Below are positions 6,611 through 14,189 of a stretch of 21,739 nucleotides of DNA, one piece after another (position 1 is the first letter of the stretch; every line of letters starts with the position of its first letter). The stretch is taken from contig JBDKKY010000013.1 in NCBI GenBank assembly GCA_039795875.1, forward strand, positions 1 through 21,739, written 5' to 3'. Made by a program: the position numbers and the translations under genes. Source of the stretch: CAIZLB01 sp039795875 (GTDB taxonomy: Bacteria > Patescibacteriota > Minisyncoccia > Phycocordibacterales > CAIZLB01). A model generated the notes under the pieces. The model made no database searches, was not told the DNA's origin, and saw only the letters and a list, made by a program, of their open reading frames with translations.

Positions 6611-8680
6611 ATGAACTCAGATAAAGACAATAAGTCTTCTAGTAGTAAGCCCTTACGAGTATATAGCAGTGATAAACCAATATTAAAACCTCGCCACCCT
6701 GATCCAATGAGACCAGCTGGTGCACCTTTGACAAGACGAGGATTCAGTCCTTCATATACCCGAAACGGCTTTACCCAAGCTAAAAAGCCAGGCAATATTC
6801 CTCCAATACCTGACGTTTGGAATAAAAAACCAAGCATGAAAAGAGAGGAACCTGTACAAATAAACAATACCGTACACACAGAAGCGGCTCTTCCTAAAAA
6901 CCGAAAACCCAATAAACGATACAGTATGCCCCGCTCACGACCAGTGATCGGATCAGCCTCTCAGACTAAACCCGGAACACAGCAGGCTATCCCCGAGGTT
7001 GCTCCAGGCAACTGGCGAGTTATTCCTCTTGGTGGAGTAGAAGAGATTGGTATGAACATGACTGTTATCGAAAACGAACATGACATCATTGTTATCGACG
7101 CTGGTTTTCGATTTAAAGAGGAAGCGACTCCTGGTATCGACTACATTTTACCAAACACAAAATACCTTGAAGAGCGAAAGCACAAAGTGCGCGCTTTGAT
7201 TGTAACTCACGGTCACTTGGACCACATCGGTGCCCTTCCCTACATTATTGAAAAGATTGGTATGCCACCTGTGTATACTCGAAATCTAACATCATTGATG
7301 TTGAAGAAGCGACAATCAGAATTTCCAAATGTTCCACCACTTGTATTTAATATTGTTGAAGGAAATGAAAGTCTGCGAATCGGTCAGACTTCAGTCAAAT
7401 TTTATGGAGTAACTCACTCTATTCCTGACTCAATGGGTATCATTATCGATACACCAAATGGATGGATCACTACCCCAGGAGACTTTAAACTTGATCACGT
7501 CGATGGTATTCCTACAGCTGACGAAGAAGCTAACTACAAACTTTTCGACGGAAAGAATGTGCTTCTGTTGCTTGGTGAATCGACAAACATCGAGAACCCA
7601 GGATTCTCAACACCTGAAAGTGTTGTGCATGCCAACCTAGATGAGATTGTCCGAACCATGAAAGGCCGAATGATTATGGGAATGTTTGCCTCACATGCAT
7701 TTCGTATTGCTAAAGTGATCGAGGCTTGTGAAAAATATGGCAAGAAAGTTGTAATCGAAGGACGAAGTATGAAAAATAACGTAGACATTATGCTACAAGC
7801 AGGTGTAATGACAGTGGCCAAGAACACTATCATTAGCGCTCAAGAAATGTCTCATCATGCTCCGGACAAGATTGTAATCCTCGCCACCGGTGCCCAAGGA
7901 GATGAATTCGCCGCATTGATGCGAATGTCTACAAAACAACACAAATACATCACCCTAACCGAGCGAGATACTGTGCTTCTATCATCCTCTATCATTCCTG
8001 GTAATGAAAAAGTGGTACAAAAAATGAAAGATAACATCGCTCGTCTTGGTGCCCACATCATGCACTATCGAACATCCGATGTGTTCATCCACGCAACTGG
8101 CCACGCCAACAGAGGTGAGATCGAATGGCTGCACCGAAAGCTACGACCGCGATACTTCATGCCAATGCACGGTAATCACTACCACCTAAAGCTGCACGCC
8201 GAACTAGCTCATCAACTTGGTATTCCCAAAGAAAACATTATCGTCCCTGACGACTGTAACATCCTAGAGATTCAAGAAAATGGTAGTAAGTTCGTAAAGC
8301 TTGCGGTAAAAGCACCGGACAATGTAGTAATGGTGGACGGATTCACTGTTGGAGACATACAAGATGTAGTCCTACGAGATCGACAGATCTTAGCTGAAGA
8401 CGGAATCTTCGTGGTAGTTGCCATGATGAATCCTTCAACCGGCCGGTTGATCAAGAGTCCTGATATTATCTCTAGAGGTTCTGTGTATTTAAGAGAATCA
8501 CAAGATCTTCTACGAGAGATTCGAACATTGGTAAGAACAACTATTGAACGGGCCGCATATAACATGCGACCACCAAATATCGATTATATTAAAGACTTGA
8601 CTGCAGATACCCTTGGTAAATTTATTTTCCAAGAGACTGCCAAGAGACCAATCATCATCCCTGTTGTATTGATGGTATAG
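6611..8680 (+). CDS. rnj: Ribonuclease J (metallo-beta-lactamase/beta-CASP RNase)
   Basis: A 689-residue RNase J, the 5'-to-3' exo- and endoribonuclease that matures and degrades RNA. Residues 1 to about 130 are a basic, Pro/Ser/Lys-rich, disordered extension, likely for RNA or protein contacts. The catalytic core follows: HGHLDH (H200, H202, D204, H205), the HSIPDS histidine, GDFKLD (D291), beta-CASP motif A as GEST (E323), motif B as ATGHA (H498) and motif C as MHG (H520). A C-terminal domain of about 130 residues completes it. The core differs from the usual text in places (SHAFRI where ASNIHR is common; HGNHYH where HGEYRH is common), but all metal ligands are present. Arginine codons are mostly CGA. 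Confidence 0.94.
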   Translation: MNSDKDNKSSSSKPLRVYSSDKPILKPRHPDPMRPAGAPLTRRGFSPSYTRNGFTQAKKPGNIPPIPDVWNKKPSMKREEPVQINNTVHTEAALPKNRKPNKRYSMPRSRPVIGSASQTKPGTQQAIPEVAPGNWRVIPLGGVEEIGMNMTVIENEHDIIVIDAGFRFKEEATPGIDYILPNTKYLEERKHKVRALIVTHGHLDHIGALPYIIEKIGMPPVYTRNLTSLMLKKRQSEFPNVPPLVFNIVEGNESLRIGQTSVKFYGVTHSIPDSMGIIIDTPNGWITTPGDFKLDHVDGIPTADEEANYKLFDGKNVLLLLGESTNIENPGFSTPESVVHANLDEIVRTMKGRMIMGMFASHAFRIAKVIEACEKYGKKVVIEGRSMKNNVDIMLQAGVMTVAKNTIISAQEMSHHAPDKIVILATGAQGDEFAALMRMSTKQHKYITLTERDTVLLSSSIIPGNEKVVQKMKDNIARLGAHIMHYRTSDVFIHATGHANRGEIEWLHRKLRPRYFMPMHGNHYHLKLHAELAHQLGIPKENIIVPDDCNILEIQENGSKFVKLAVKAPDNVVMVDGFTVGDIQDVVLRDRQILAEDGIFVVVAMMNPSTGRLIKSPDIISRGSVYLRESQDLLREIRTLVRTTIERAAYNMRPPNIDYIKDLTADTLGKFIFQETAKRPIIIPVVLMV

Positions 8681-8713
8681 AGACTGCTATACTTATAGTC
8701 AGAACGATCTATA

Positions 8714-8757
8714 AGAAAAAGACCGCGACTAGGCATTGCCCAGAAGCGGTTTTTTTC
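8714..8757. terminator. Bidirectional terminator between rnj and the convergent surface-protein gene
   Basis: ACCGC (8722-8726) pairs with GCGGT (8746-8750), flanked by AAAAAG on the left and TTTTTT on the right, with an inner GGC-att-GCC stem. It suits transcripts arriving from either side. Confidence 0.8.
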
Positions 8758-8776
8758 TTTATGCAGACGACTCTAT

Positions 8777-9511
8777 TTATTTGATATTATTTGCAACTAC
8801 CATTGTATTAACTAAGTTTGTGAGTGTGTTAGCATCGATCTTCTTACCATTCACTGCTACAGTCTTAGTTAGAGGATCAATCACTGGACCCCATTTTGAT
8901 CCAACCAGAGATACTGTTAAGAAGGTATTTGTAGAGAAAGCAACAATGTTAGTCTTTGGAGTAGCTCCGGCAAACACTGGCGATCCATCAACTGTATAGA
9001 ACAGCGGCGTAGCGGTTGAAGGCGTAGAAACATCTTTACCTTGATCTCGGGTTGTAACATTCTTAATCCATACCTTCTTGAATGAATCATACTCATACTT
9101 GATATTTCCTGATGTTACCGACGTTCCACCTGATGGCTGCAGTGTTATGATGCTAGCTCCATTTATAGTGCCGTCTTTAAATGTCACTGAATTGTTAGTC
9201 CCGTTCGTTAACGCCCACACCGATGGATAATAGACTGTAAATCCAGCTGGACTTACGTACCGTGTAGAAGGAGACATGTTAGTGTCGGTATTTCCTCCAG
9301 TGTTAGCGGCATCATCTGTCACAGCTGGGCCATTATTACCATTTGGCTGGCCTGTCATAGTGGTATTGGTATTTGTACCTGATACCATCGAACCGTCATC
9401 CTTCATCCTCTCGTCTTTTTTTGAACTCAGTGCAATAGCCGCAATGATCGCTATGATTATAACGACTACAATAACTATTGGACCGACGTTTGATTTTTGT
9501 GTTGGTTGCAT
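8777..9511 (-). CDS. Membrane-anchored extracytoplasmic protein, unknown function
   Basis: A 244-residue protein with a short cytoplasmic N-terminus, one very hydrophobic helix (VGPIVIVVVIIIAIIAAIAL, about residues 9-28) and a Thr/Asn/Gly-rich linker of about 55 residues. A folded domain starts at YVSPAGFTVYYPSVWALTNG. The 'FTVYYPSVW' turn resembles the start of PsbP-like or lipoprotein-type domains common in CPR surface proteins, but I do not assign a family. It is probably tethered to the outside of the membrane. The ATG at 9511 is supported by TATACT ending six bases upstream. The gene is convergent with rnj. Confidence 0.8.
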   Translation of the reverse strand: MQPTQKSNVGPIVIVVVIIIAIIAAIALSSKKDERMKDDGSMVSGTNTNTTMTGQPNGNNGPAVTDDAANTGGNTDTNMSPSTRYVSPAGFTVYYPSVWALTNGTNNSVTFKDGTINGASIITLQPSGGTSVTSGNIKYEYDSFKKVWIKNVTTRDQGKDVSTPSTATPLFYTVDGSPVFAGATPKTNIVAFSTNTFLTVSLVGSKWGPVIDPLTKTVAVNGKKIDANTLTNLVNTMVVANNIK

Positions 9512-9544
9512 AGTTCAAGTATACACCCGAACTTCACAAGTCAA
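9512..9544 (-). promoter_or_regulatory. Promoter of the surface-protein gene, leaderless layout
   Basis: On the minus strand TATACT (9523-9518) lies six bases before ATG 9511. A TTGACT (9544-9539) stands 15 bases upstream, slightly closer than usual. Confidence 0.65.
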
Positions 9545-9608
9545 CGGCAGACTATTCTTATCAACACGCTCGTTAATATTAATTACATGTTACGTCGTAA
9601 GCGTTTCT

Positions 9609-9654
9609 CTGGTACGGTACAGCTTTGGAAGTTCCTGAGCTGTCTACACACCAG
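9609..9654. other. Long interrupted palindrome (possible RNA structure or operator)
   Basis: Nested arms: CTGGT (9609-9613) with ACCAG (9650-9654), ACAGCT (9619-9624) with AGCTGT (9638-9643), and GGAA (9627-9630) with TTCC (9632-9635). That is 15 base pairs with symmetric internal loops. It lies in the 245-base gap between the HD gene terminator and the surface-protein promoter, where I see no convincing coding gene. Confidence 0.5.
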
Positions 9655-9690
9655 TATGAACCACTTGCCATTCGCGTGCCTATGTTTTAA

Positions 9691-9733
9691 AACAAAGAAA
9701 AAACTCCGGACTCGAGGATTAGTCGAGCCGGAG
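9691..9733 (-). terminator. Terminator of the HD-domain gene
   Basis: CTCCGG-a-CTCGA (9704-9715) pairs with TCGAGCCGGAG (9723-9733) with one bulged base. In the minus direction it is followed by TTTTTTCTTTGTTTT. Confidence 0.85.
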
Positions 9734-9756
9734 CCGTAGTGTTGGAGGCGATTGCC

Positions 9757-10389
9757 TTAGGCTGCTGCAGCCTGTTCACGCATGAAGGGAATCAGTCGGG
9801 CCAGATTCCGACGGGCAGCCGATTCCTCAGCCTCGGTGTGGGGCGAACGATAAATCGATTCCCGCAACATGAGCGAGGTCAAGAAGGCGGCGCTGCCGGT
9901 CATGAATTTGTCTTTGGGGGCACCGCTTTCGGCCAGCAGTTCCAAAGTATCGGCGCGGACACGCTCAAACATCCCGGCCAACCCGTACAGATCCGCGTCG
10001 ACCATCAGCTTCCCTTCGTGAGTGGCCGGAGGATCCATGTGACGAGTGTCCATGATGTCCATAACCACCTGAGCAATGTGTTTTTCAGGCACATGCATGG
10101 CACGCAAATCACGGGCGGCATATTCAGCACTCTTTTCCTCATTGTCTCTGGCTCCGACAACGAAGACCACATCATGGTAGAACGCGGCGAGTTTCAGAGC
10201 GGCGTAATTCACCCGAATGTCGGGATAGACGCTTTCGCGCATCTCCAGCCAACGTAAGACTTGCGCCACATGGGCCAGGTTATGGTATTTCCGATAGGGG
10301 GCACCGTAGGCCTTTACCACCGTTCGGGCCCGACGTTCGGCTTGGGCAGGGTTGCCACCCAACACAGTAATCCAGTTTGCAATGTTCAT
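9757..10389 (-). CDS. HD-superfamily metal-dependent phosphohydrolase-like protein
   Basis: A 210-residue soluble protein from ATG 10389. Motifs fit the small predicted HD phosphohydrolase family: KYHNLAHV (H36, H40), AAFYHDVVF (H72, D73) and a later conserved Asp in LMVDADLYGL (D131, D133), which together would bind one or two metals. The substrate is unknown; the family is often annotated only as 'predicted metal-dependent HD superfamily phosphohydrolase'. The frame is open upstream to a GTG at 10437, but a TATAAC-like -10 box three bases before that GTG makes ATG 10389 more likely, and residues from there (MNIANWITVLGG) look like the family start. The gene is GC-rich with CGT/CGG/CGC arginine codons, unlike the CGA-rich neighbours, and carries its own strong terminator. 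It looks acquired. Confidence 0.82.
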   Translation of the reverse strand: MNIANWITVLGGNPAQAERRARTVVKAYGAPYRKYHNLAHVAQVLRWLEMRESVYPDIRVNYAALKLAAFYHDVVFVVGARDNEEKSAEYAARDLRAMHVPEKHIAQVVMDIMDTRHMDPPATHEGKLMVDADLYGLAGMFERVRADTLELLAESGAPKDKFMTGSAAFLTSLMLRESIYRSPHTEAEESAARRNLARLIPFMREQAAAA

Positions 10390-10488
10390 GGCTTTAGGGG
10401 GGTTAATTGTTTCTTTTGCCGAGACTTTCTCAGGCACATAGTTATAATGCGCCTCCGCCGCGTTGGTGTATATCTGTCTAATAACGAT

Positions 10489-10523
10489 TAGACAACAACG
10501 TGCCCTGTTGCTATGATCACGGT
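10489..10523 (+). promoter_or_regulatory. Promoter of the first TrmB-like gene, leaderless layout
   Basis: TAGACA (10489-10494), a 17-base spacer ending in TGC, and TATGAT (10512-10517), six bases before ATG 10524. This decides against the GTG at 10500, which lies inside the promoter. Confidence 0.72.
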
Positions 10524-11300
10524 ATGAATAACATTATGACTACTCCAAAAGATGTACTCATGAGCTTGGGTCTAACCTTAACTGAGGCAGAGATTTATAT
10601 TTGTATGATGAACAATATAAGAACAGCTAAAGAAATCATCAAATATACAAATCTCAAAAGGCCGACGGTGTACTATGCGCTGACCAACCTGGAGCATCGC
10701 GGACTTATCAGTAAAAAGAATAACCATCTTGATCATGAGTACGCTGTTTCATCTCTTGATGTACTTTCTGGACTCGCCGAAAAGAAGCGACTTGAATCAG
10801 AAAGTCTGGTTGAGGAGGTAACTCGGTTGATTCCTAATTTGAATAATAAAATTTCTGAAAAAGATGTAAAACCAAACGTTGCGTTCTATGAAGGAGTAGA
10901 GACCGTTAAAAATATTATTTTAAGTACAGCCTATTGTAAAAGTAAACAGATTAAAACAATTATTCCTGGGGAAGGTTTCTTTTGGCAAGTAAAAGATGGT
11001 CATTTCCTCAATGAATACATCGAGAGACGTGTAAAAAACGGTGTAAAGACTCAAAGTCTCTGGGAGAAAAGACTTGATGAAAAAACTTTTGCAAGATTCT
11101 ATAAAAATATTTCCAATATAAAGATATTGCCCTCTAGTATGCACGGCAGATTTTCCACCAGTATCTTTATCTATGATAATAAAGTGATGTATATTTCTTC
11201 TTTGGAAAATACATACTGTATCATCGTGACTTCAGCTGAACACTATGAAATGATGGCCGCTTTGTTCGAAGGAATATGGGCCCACGCTAAACAATACTAA
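10524..11300 (+). CDS. TrmB-family transcriptional regulator 1
   Basis: A 258-residue regulator. The N-terminus holds a winged helix-turn-helix of the TrmB type: LGLTLTEAEIYICMM, then TAKEIIKYTNLKRPTVYYALTNLEHRGLISKK. It is followed by a coiled-coil-prone linker (EKKRLESESLVEEVTRLI) and a C-terminal sensing domain of unknown ligand. In archaea TrmB controls sugar uptake and metabolism; CPR genomes carry several such proteins whose targets are unknown. The gene is AT-rich and stands alone, divergent from the HD gene. The ligand and operator cannot be deduced. It shares its HTH architecture with the regulator at 12435, but the two are not close copies. Confidence 0.85.
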   Translation: MNNIMTTPKDVLMSLGLTLTEAEIYICMMNNIRTAKEIIKYTNLKRPTVYYALTNLEHRGLISKKNNHLDHEYAVSSLDVLSGLAEKKRLESESLVEEVTRLIPNLNNKISEKDVKPNVAFYEGVETVKNIILSTAYCKSKQIKTIIPGEGFFWQVKDGHFLNEYIERRVKNGVKTQSLWEKRLDEKTFARFYKNISNIKILPSSMHGRFSTSIFIYDNKVMYISSLENTYCIIVTSAEHYEMMAALFEGIWAHAKQY

Positions 11301-11318
11301 AAAATATATATAAGGTAT

Positions 11319-11339
11319 CCCACCGAACGAGTCGGTGGG
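11319..11339 (-). terminator. Terminator hairpin between convergent TrmB 1 and IMPase genes
   Basis: CCCACCGA (11319-11326) pairs perfectly with TCGGTGGG (11332-11339) around ACGAG. A U-rich tract follows only in the minus direction, so it best serves the IMPase gene. Confidence 0.65.
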
Positions 11340-11348
11340 GGTTGAATG

Positions 11349-12200
11349 TTAGTTGTTCGCGAGCCAGGCCTTGAGCTCTGGCAGATTGTCGCGATGGATG
11401 ATGAGAGTTGTACGGTGACGAGGAGTCACTTCGGTAAGAATTGCCGGCTCGTATTCTGTAAACTCTCCAGTTGTGGGTTCGAAATCCAGATGGACGAACC
11501 CAAGTGCGCGACTGATGGCGTTGACCGGTGTGTCATCCCACGGTGTCACAAACTTTTGGTTCAGAACCGTGGCACCAACCTCACCGATCCAGAGGCGGGC
11601 CATGTGGCAACCGATACTTCCACCGCCGATCTCGACGTCTTTGAAGAGCTGCCTATCACCTTCAGCTTCTGCCATGTCGGCAATGCGTGGATGATGTTTG
11701 CACATTCTCTCGCGCAGCAGAATGTATTGCTTCTTGAGGGTTTTGTTGCCAGGTTTCAGCTCTTCGTCGACACCGAAGCGCCTGCGAATGACTGGACCAC
11801 CTTTGACCCAGAGATAGGTTTCGCCATTGTTGGCGTCGCCGATGCAGGCCGCGATTGTTTCACTGTTGCAAACGAGCGCCAACATCGTACCGACTCCGTG
11901 AGTCTGCTTCCGATCATAGGCTTTGGTGCCATCGAGAGGGTCGCAGGTGAAGTAGAGATTGTGTGTTGGGTGGGTACAGGGAAGGTAGAGGCCTTCCTCT
12001 CCTATGATCCCAAAGTTGTTGAGTCCGGGCGTAGCGAGAATTGTTTCTCGATAGTGGGCCTGAGCCTCGATGTCTCCTTGGGTCGCCAGGTCGTTCGGGT
12101 CTTCATCTCCCATCTGACCGTAGCCTCGCTTGGGAACCGGAACAGGATTGTGGGCGTGGAGGCGAATGATCTCGATTGCTTTTTCGACCATCATCCGCAT
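11349..12200 (-). CDS. Inositol-monophosphatase/CysQ-family phosphatase
   Basis: A 283-residue Mg-dependent phosphatase of the FIG (inositol monophosphatase) superfamily. The metal-binding motifs are visible: GEE (E68, E69), DPLDGT (residues 87-92) and WDDTPVNAISRALG (W221, D222). The exact substrate (inositol phosphate, 3'-phosphoadenosine phosphate or a sugar phosphate) cannot be told. ATG 12200 is chosen because AGGTG stands five bases upstream, one of very few Shine-Dalgarno-like sites in the window. GC-rich with CGC-dominated arginine codons, it differs from the TrmB genes on both sides and is likely acquired. A longer open frame on the other strand (11346-12305) is a shadow. Confidence 0.87.
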   Translation of the reverse strand: MRMMVEKAIEIIRLHAHNPVPVPKRGYGQMGDEDPNDLATQGDIEAQAHYRETILATPGLNNFGIIGEEGLYLPCTHPTHNLYFTCDPLDGTKAYDRKQTHGVGTMLALVCNSETIAACIGDANNGETYLWVKGGPVIRRRFGVDEELKPGNKTLKKQYILLRERMCKHHPRIADMAEAEGDRQLFKDVEIGGGSIGCHMARLWIGEVGATVLNQKFVTPWDDTPVNAISRALGFVHLDFEPTTGEFTEYEPAILTEVTPRHRTTLIIHRDNLPELKAWLANN

Positions 12201-12319
12201 TCTGTCACCTACGAATCTGAATTAAGTGTGCTAGGAATTGTGTTCATATTGTTTTTTGTGTTTGTGGGAGGACTATCCTTTCCACATACTCAATATAAAG
12301 CTTAACACTTAAGATTATG

Positions 12320-12344
12320 GATATACTGTTGATATGTGTATATC
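12320..12344. promoter_or_regulatory. Inverted repeat upstream of TrmB 2, possible operator
   Basis: GATATAC (12320-12326) and GTATATC (12338-12344) are perfect inverted arms in the gap between the divergent IMPase and TrmB 2 genes. A direct repeat of ATTTATCT follows at about 12372-12390. Autoregulation by the adjacent regulator is possible. The same spot contains a TATACT-6 bases-ATG arrangement. Confidence 0.35.
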
Positions 12345-12398
12345 TACAGTACAAATCTTCATTAAATCGTCATTTATCTTCTATTTATCTAGCTAATA

Positions 12399-12407
12399 TG
12401 GTATATT
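12399..12407 (+). promoter_or_regulatory. Extended -10 box of TrmB 2
   Basis: TGG followed by TATATT (12402-12407), giving a leader of about 20 bases before ATG 12435 without a Shine-Dalgarno sequence. Confidence 0.45.
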
Positions 12408-12434
12408 GAATGTGTACTAAATCAATACAGTTCT

Positions 12435-13163
12435 ATGACTCAAAAGAAATCCGCTCTAGAAAAAATAGGTTTGACTTCTGAACAAGCCACACTATACACC
12501 ACCCTGGTGCAGAACAACGCACTCTCCCCTTCGGATATTGTCCGTATCACGAAGATACACCGACCTGCAGTGTATGAGGCCTTGGACCAACTGATCACAC
12601 TTGATCTTGTACGAGTTGTTCCATTTGGAAAAAATAAGAAATATACAGCTGAATCTCCAGAACATCTTGAAAAATTATTTAAAGACATTGAAGATGATTT
12701 TAATTCTGAGATCTATCATTTGCAAGATACATTTGCTAATAAAGATCGAAAGCCTATAGTGACTTTTGCTCAAGGGGATAAGGCCATTAAAGATACGTTC
12801 GCTGATGTTGTACACGAGCTGAAAAAAGGCGATGTGTACTATAGATACAGTCCCAGTTTGGCCAAAGAATATTATAAATATCTACCCGCTGACTATCGTC
12901 ACTTGCGAGACAAAAAGCAGCTTGAACGTTTTGTTATTACAGATAAAGAATCAGCTGCCAAGATGAGCAAAAAACTCGGTAAAGGCGTTCGGACTATTCC
13001 GAAAGGAATGGAATTATTTGATACAAAGGTTAATCAATGGATATTTGGCAATAAGGTTGTGTTCGTGGATTATAACTCTAAGAGTATTATTACTGTTGAA
13101 AACAAAAAGATCGCCCAGTTTCAGAAGGCAATCTTTAAGCTTTTGTATGATCGGTTGGGGTGA
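12435..13163 (+). CDS. TrmB-family transcriptional regulator 2
   Basis: A 242-residue regulator with an N-terminal TrmB winged helix-turn-helix (LEKIGLTSEQATLYTTLVQNN, LSPSDIVRITKIHRPAVYEALDQLITLDLVRVVP). An Asp/Glu/His-rich linker helix and a C-terminal domain (PIVTFAQGDKAIKDTFADVV...) follow, which resembles the ligand-binding or PLD-like region of CPR TrmB proteins. The target genes are unknown. It ends (TGA) exactly against the convergent dnaX stop, with no spacer at all, so transcription of the two genes must overlap. The upstream region holds an inverted repeat that could be its operator. Confidence 0.83.
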   Translation: MTQKKSALEKIGLTSEQATLYTTLVQNNALSPSDIVRITKIHRPAVYEALDQLITLDLVRVVPFGKNKKYTAESPEHLEKLFKDIEDDFNSEIYHLQDTFANKDRKPIVTFAQGDKAIKDTFADVVHELKKGDVYYRYSPSLAKEYYKYLPADYRHLRDKKQLERFVITDKESAAKMSKKLGKGVRTIPKGMELFDTKVNQWIFGNKVVFVDYNSKSIITVENKKIAQFQKAIFKLLYDRLG

Positions 13164-14117
13164 TTATTGTATCACAACTTCGAGAAGCGTTAGCGGGTCT
13201 ACAAAGCGCAAATGTCTATATTCTTCCAGTGATCGAGTGAGGGCAGCTATCACTTTAGTCTTCCCTGCCTCATCCAAAGATGTGTCTCGAAGTTTTTCTC
13301 GTAAAGTCTCGACGTACAAATCGTATACTATTTTTCCATCTGTATTAGTATTGCGAATTGTGTCTAGAATCTTTAAAGCGTCACTTGAATCATTGAGCAC
13401 CGACTCGGCCAATTGACCGATAAGTTCCAACTTAGGAACACCCACTATAGCTTCAACTTCTTTGAGTCCAATCTCTTTCCCCTCAGCTGCGTTCATCACT
13501 TTCTGCAGAACACCCAGCGTATCACGGAATGAGCCATCTCCGCTCATGGCGATAAGACGAATACCGTCTGGGTCGACTTCATATCCTTCTTTTTTAGAAA
13601 CAGATTGGGCGATTTTACTTAAAGTATCTACTGTCGGGGTGCGGAATGTATGGATCTCACAACGTGACACAATTGTGTCGGGTAATTTACCTAACTCAGT
13701 TGTAGCAAGTATATAGACAACATGTGCTGGCGGCTCTTCTAGCCCCTTGAGGAAGGCATTGAAAGCTGCCTTAGATAGCATGTGCACCTCATCGAGAATA
13801 TAAACTTTGTATGGAGACCGAAACGGCAAAGTCATAGCACTTTCTGTCAATTCACGAATATTGTCGACACCTGTGTATGAAGCAGCATCGATCTCATAAA
13901 GATCTTCGGTTTCTACTCCCAAAGCTTTTGAAAAAATACGAGCAATGGAGGTTTTTCCAATACCTCGAGTCCCTGTAAATAGATAGGCGTGATGAGGGGT
14001 CTTATTTTCTACTGCCGCTTGGAGTACCTTGACGATATGGTCCTGTCCGGCGACCTGCTCAAAAGATTCTGGACGATACTTTCGATATAGCGAGTTATGG
14101 GTAGATTGAGTGGTCAT
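13164..14117 (-). CDS. dnaX: DNA polymerase III subunit gamma/tau, short form
   Basis: A 317-residue clamp-loader ATPase. The Walker A motif GTRGIGKTS (residues 49-57), the Walker B box DEVH (109-112), the LEEPP segment and the SRC sensor (TIVSRCEIHTF) are intact. Two features are unusual. First, the zinc module with four cysteines that normally lies between Walker A and the EIDAAS segment is absent: SKALGVETEDLYEIDAAS follows directly. Second, the protein ends after clamp-loader domain III, without any tau-type C-terminus that would bind the polymerase or helicase. The start at 14117 is supported by a TGC-TACAAT box nine bases upstream. Codon use is CGA-rich like the other housekeeping genes. 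Confidence 0.92.
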   Translation of the reverse strand: MTTQSTHNSLYRKYRPESFEQVAGQDHIVKVLQAAVENKTPHHAYLFTGTRGIGKTSIARIFSKALGVETEDLYEIDAASYTGVDNIRELTESAMTLPFRSPYKVYILDEVHMLSKAAFNAFLKGLEEPPAHVVYILATTELGKLPDTIVSRCEIHTFRTPTVDTLSKIAQSVSKKEGYEVDPDGIRLIAMSGDGSFRDTLGVLQKVMNAAEGKEIGLKEVEAIVGVPKLELIGQLAESVLNDSSDALKILDTIRNTNTDGKIVYDLYVETLREKLRDTSLDEAGKTKVIAALTRSLEEYRHLRFVDPLTLLEVVIQ

Positions 14118-14135
14118 ATGGGTAGTATTGTAGCA
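14118..14135 (-). promoter_or_regulatory. dnaX extended -10 promoter
   Basis: On the minus strand TGC-TACAAT (14135-14127) lies nine bases before ATG 14117. The predicted leader is two or three bases. Confidence 0.6.
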
Positions 14136-14153
14136 GATTAGAGGAGGTAAATG

Positions 14154-14184
14154 AAAAAGCGCCGTACCGATGAAGGTCGTGCGC
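14154..14184 (-). terminator. Terminator of the membrane-protein pair
   Basis: Interrupted stem: GCGC with GCGC, then ACC with GGT, separated by an internal loop, followed in the minus direction by TTTTTC. It is moderate in quality. Confidence 0.5.
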
Positions 14185-14189
14185 CGGAT

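Noticed and set aside
9587..9739. A 50-codon basic open frame (MLRRKRFSGTV...) with a TAATAT box seven bases upstream
   Set aside because: It runs through the palindrome at 9609-9654 and the whole HD-gene terminator, which a real coding gene would hardly do. Kept only as a remote possibility.
9739..10257. A 172-codon plus-strand frame over the HD gene
   Set aside because: Shadow of the HD-domain gene, which has the family motifs on the minus strand.
11346..12305. A 319-codon open frame on the plus strand, longer than the IMPase gene it overlaps
   Set aside because: It is antisense to a gene with all FIG-superfamily motifs and a Shine-Dalgarno site. The protein shows no recognisable domain, and long shadows are common in GC-rich genes.
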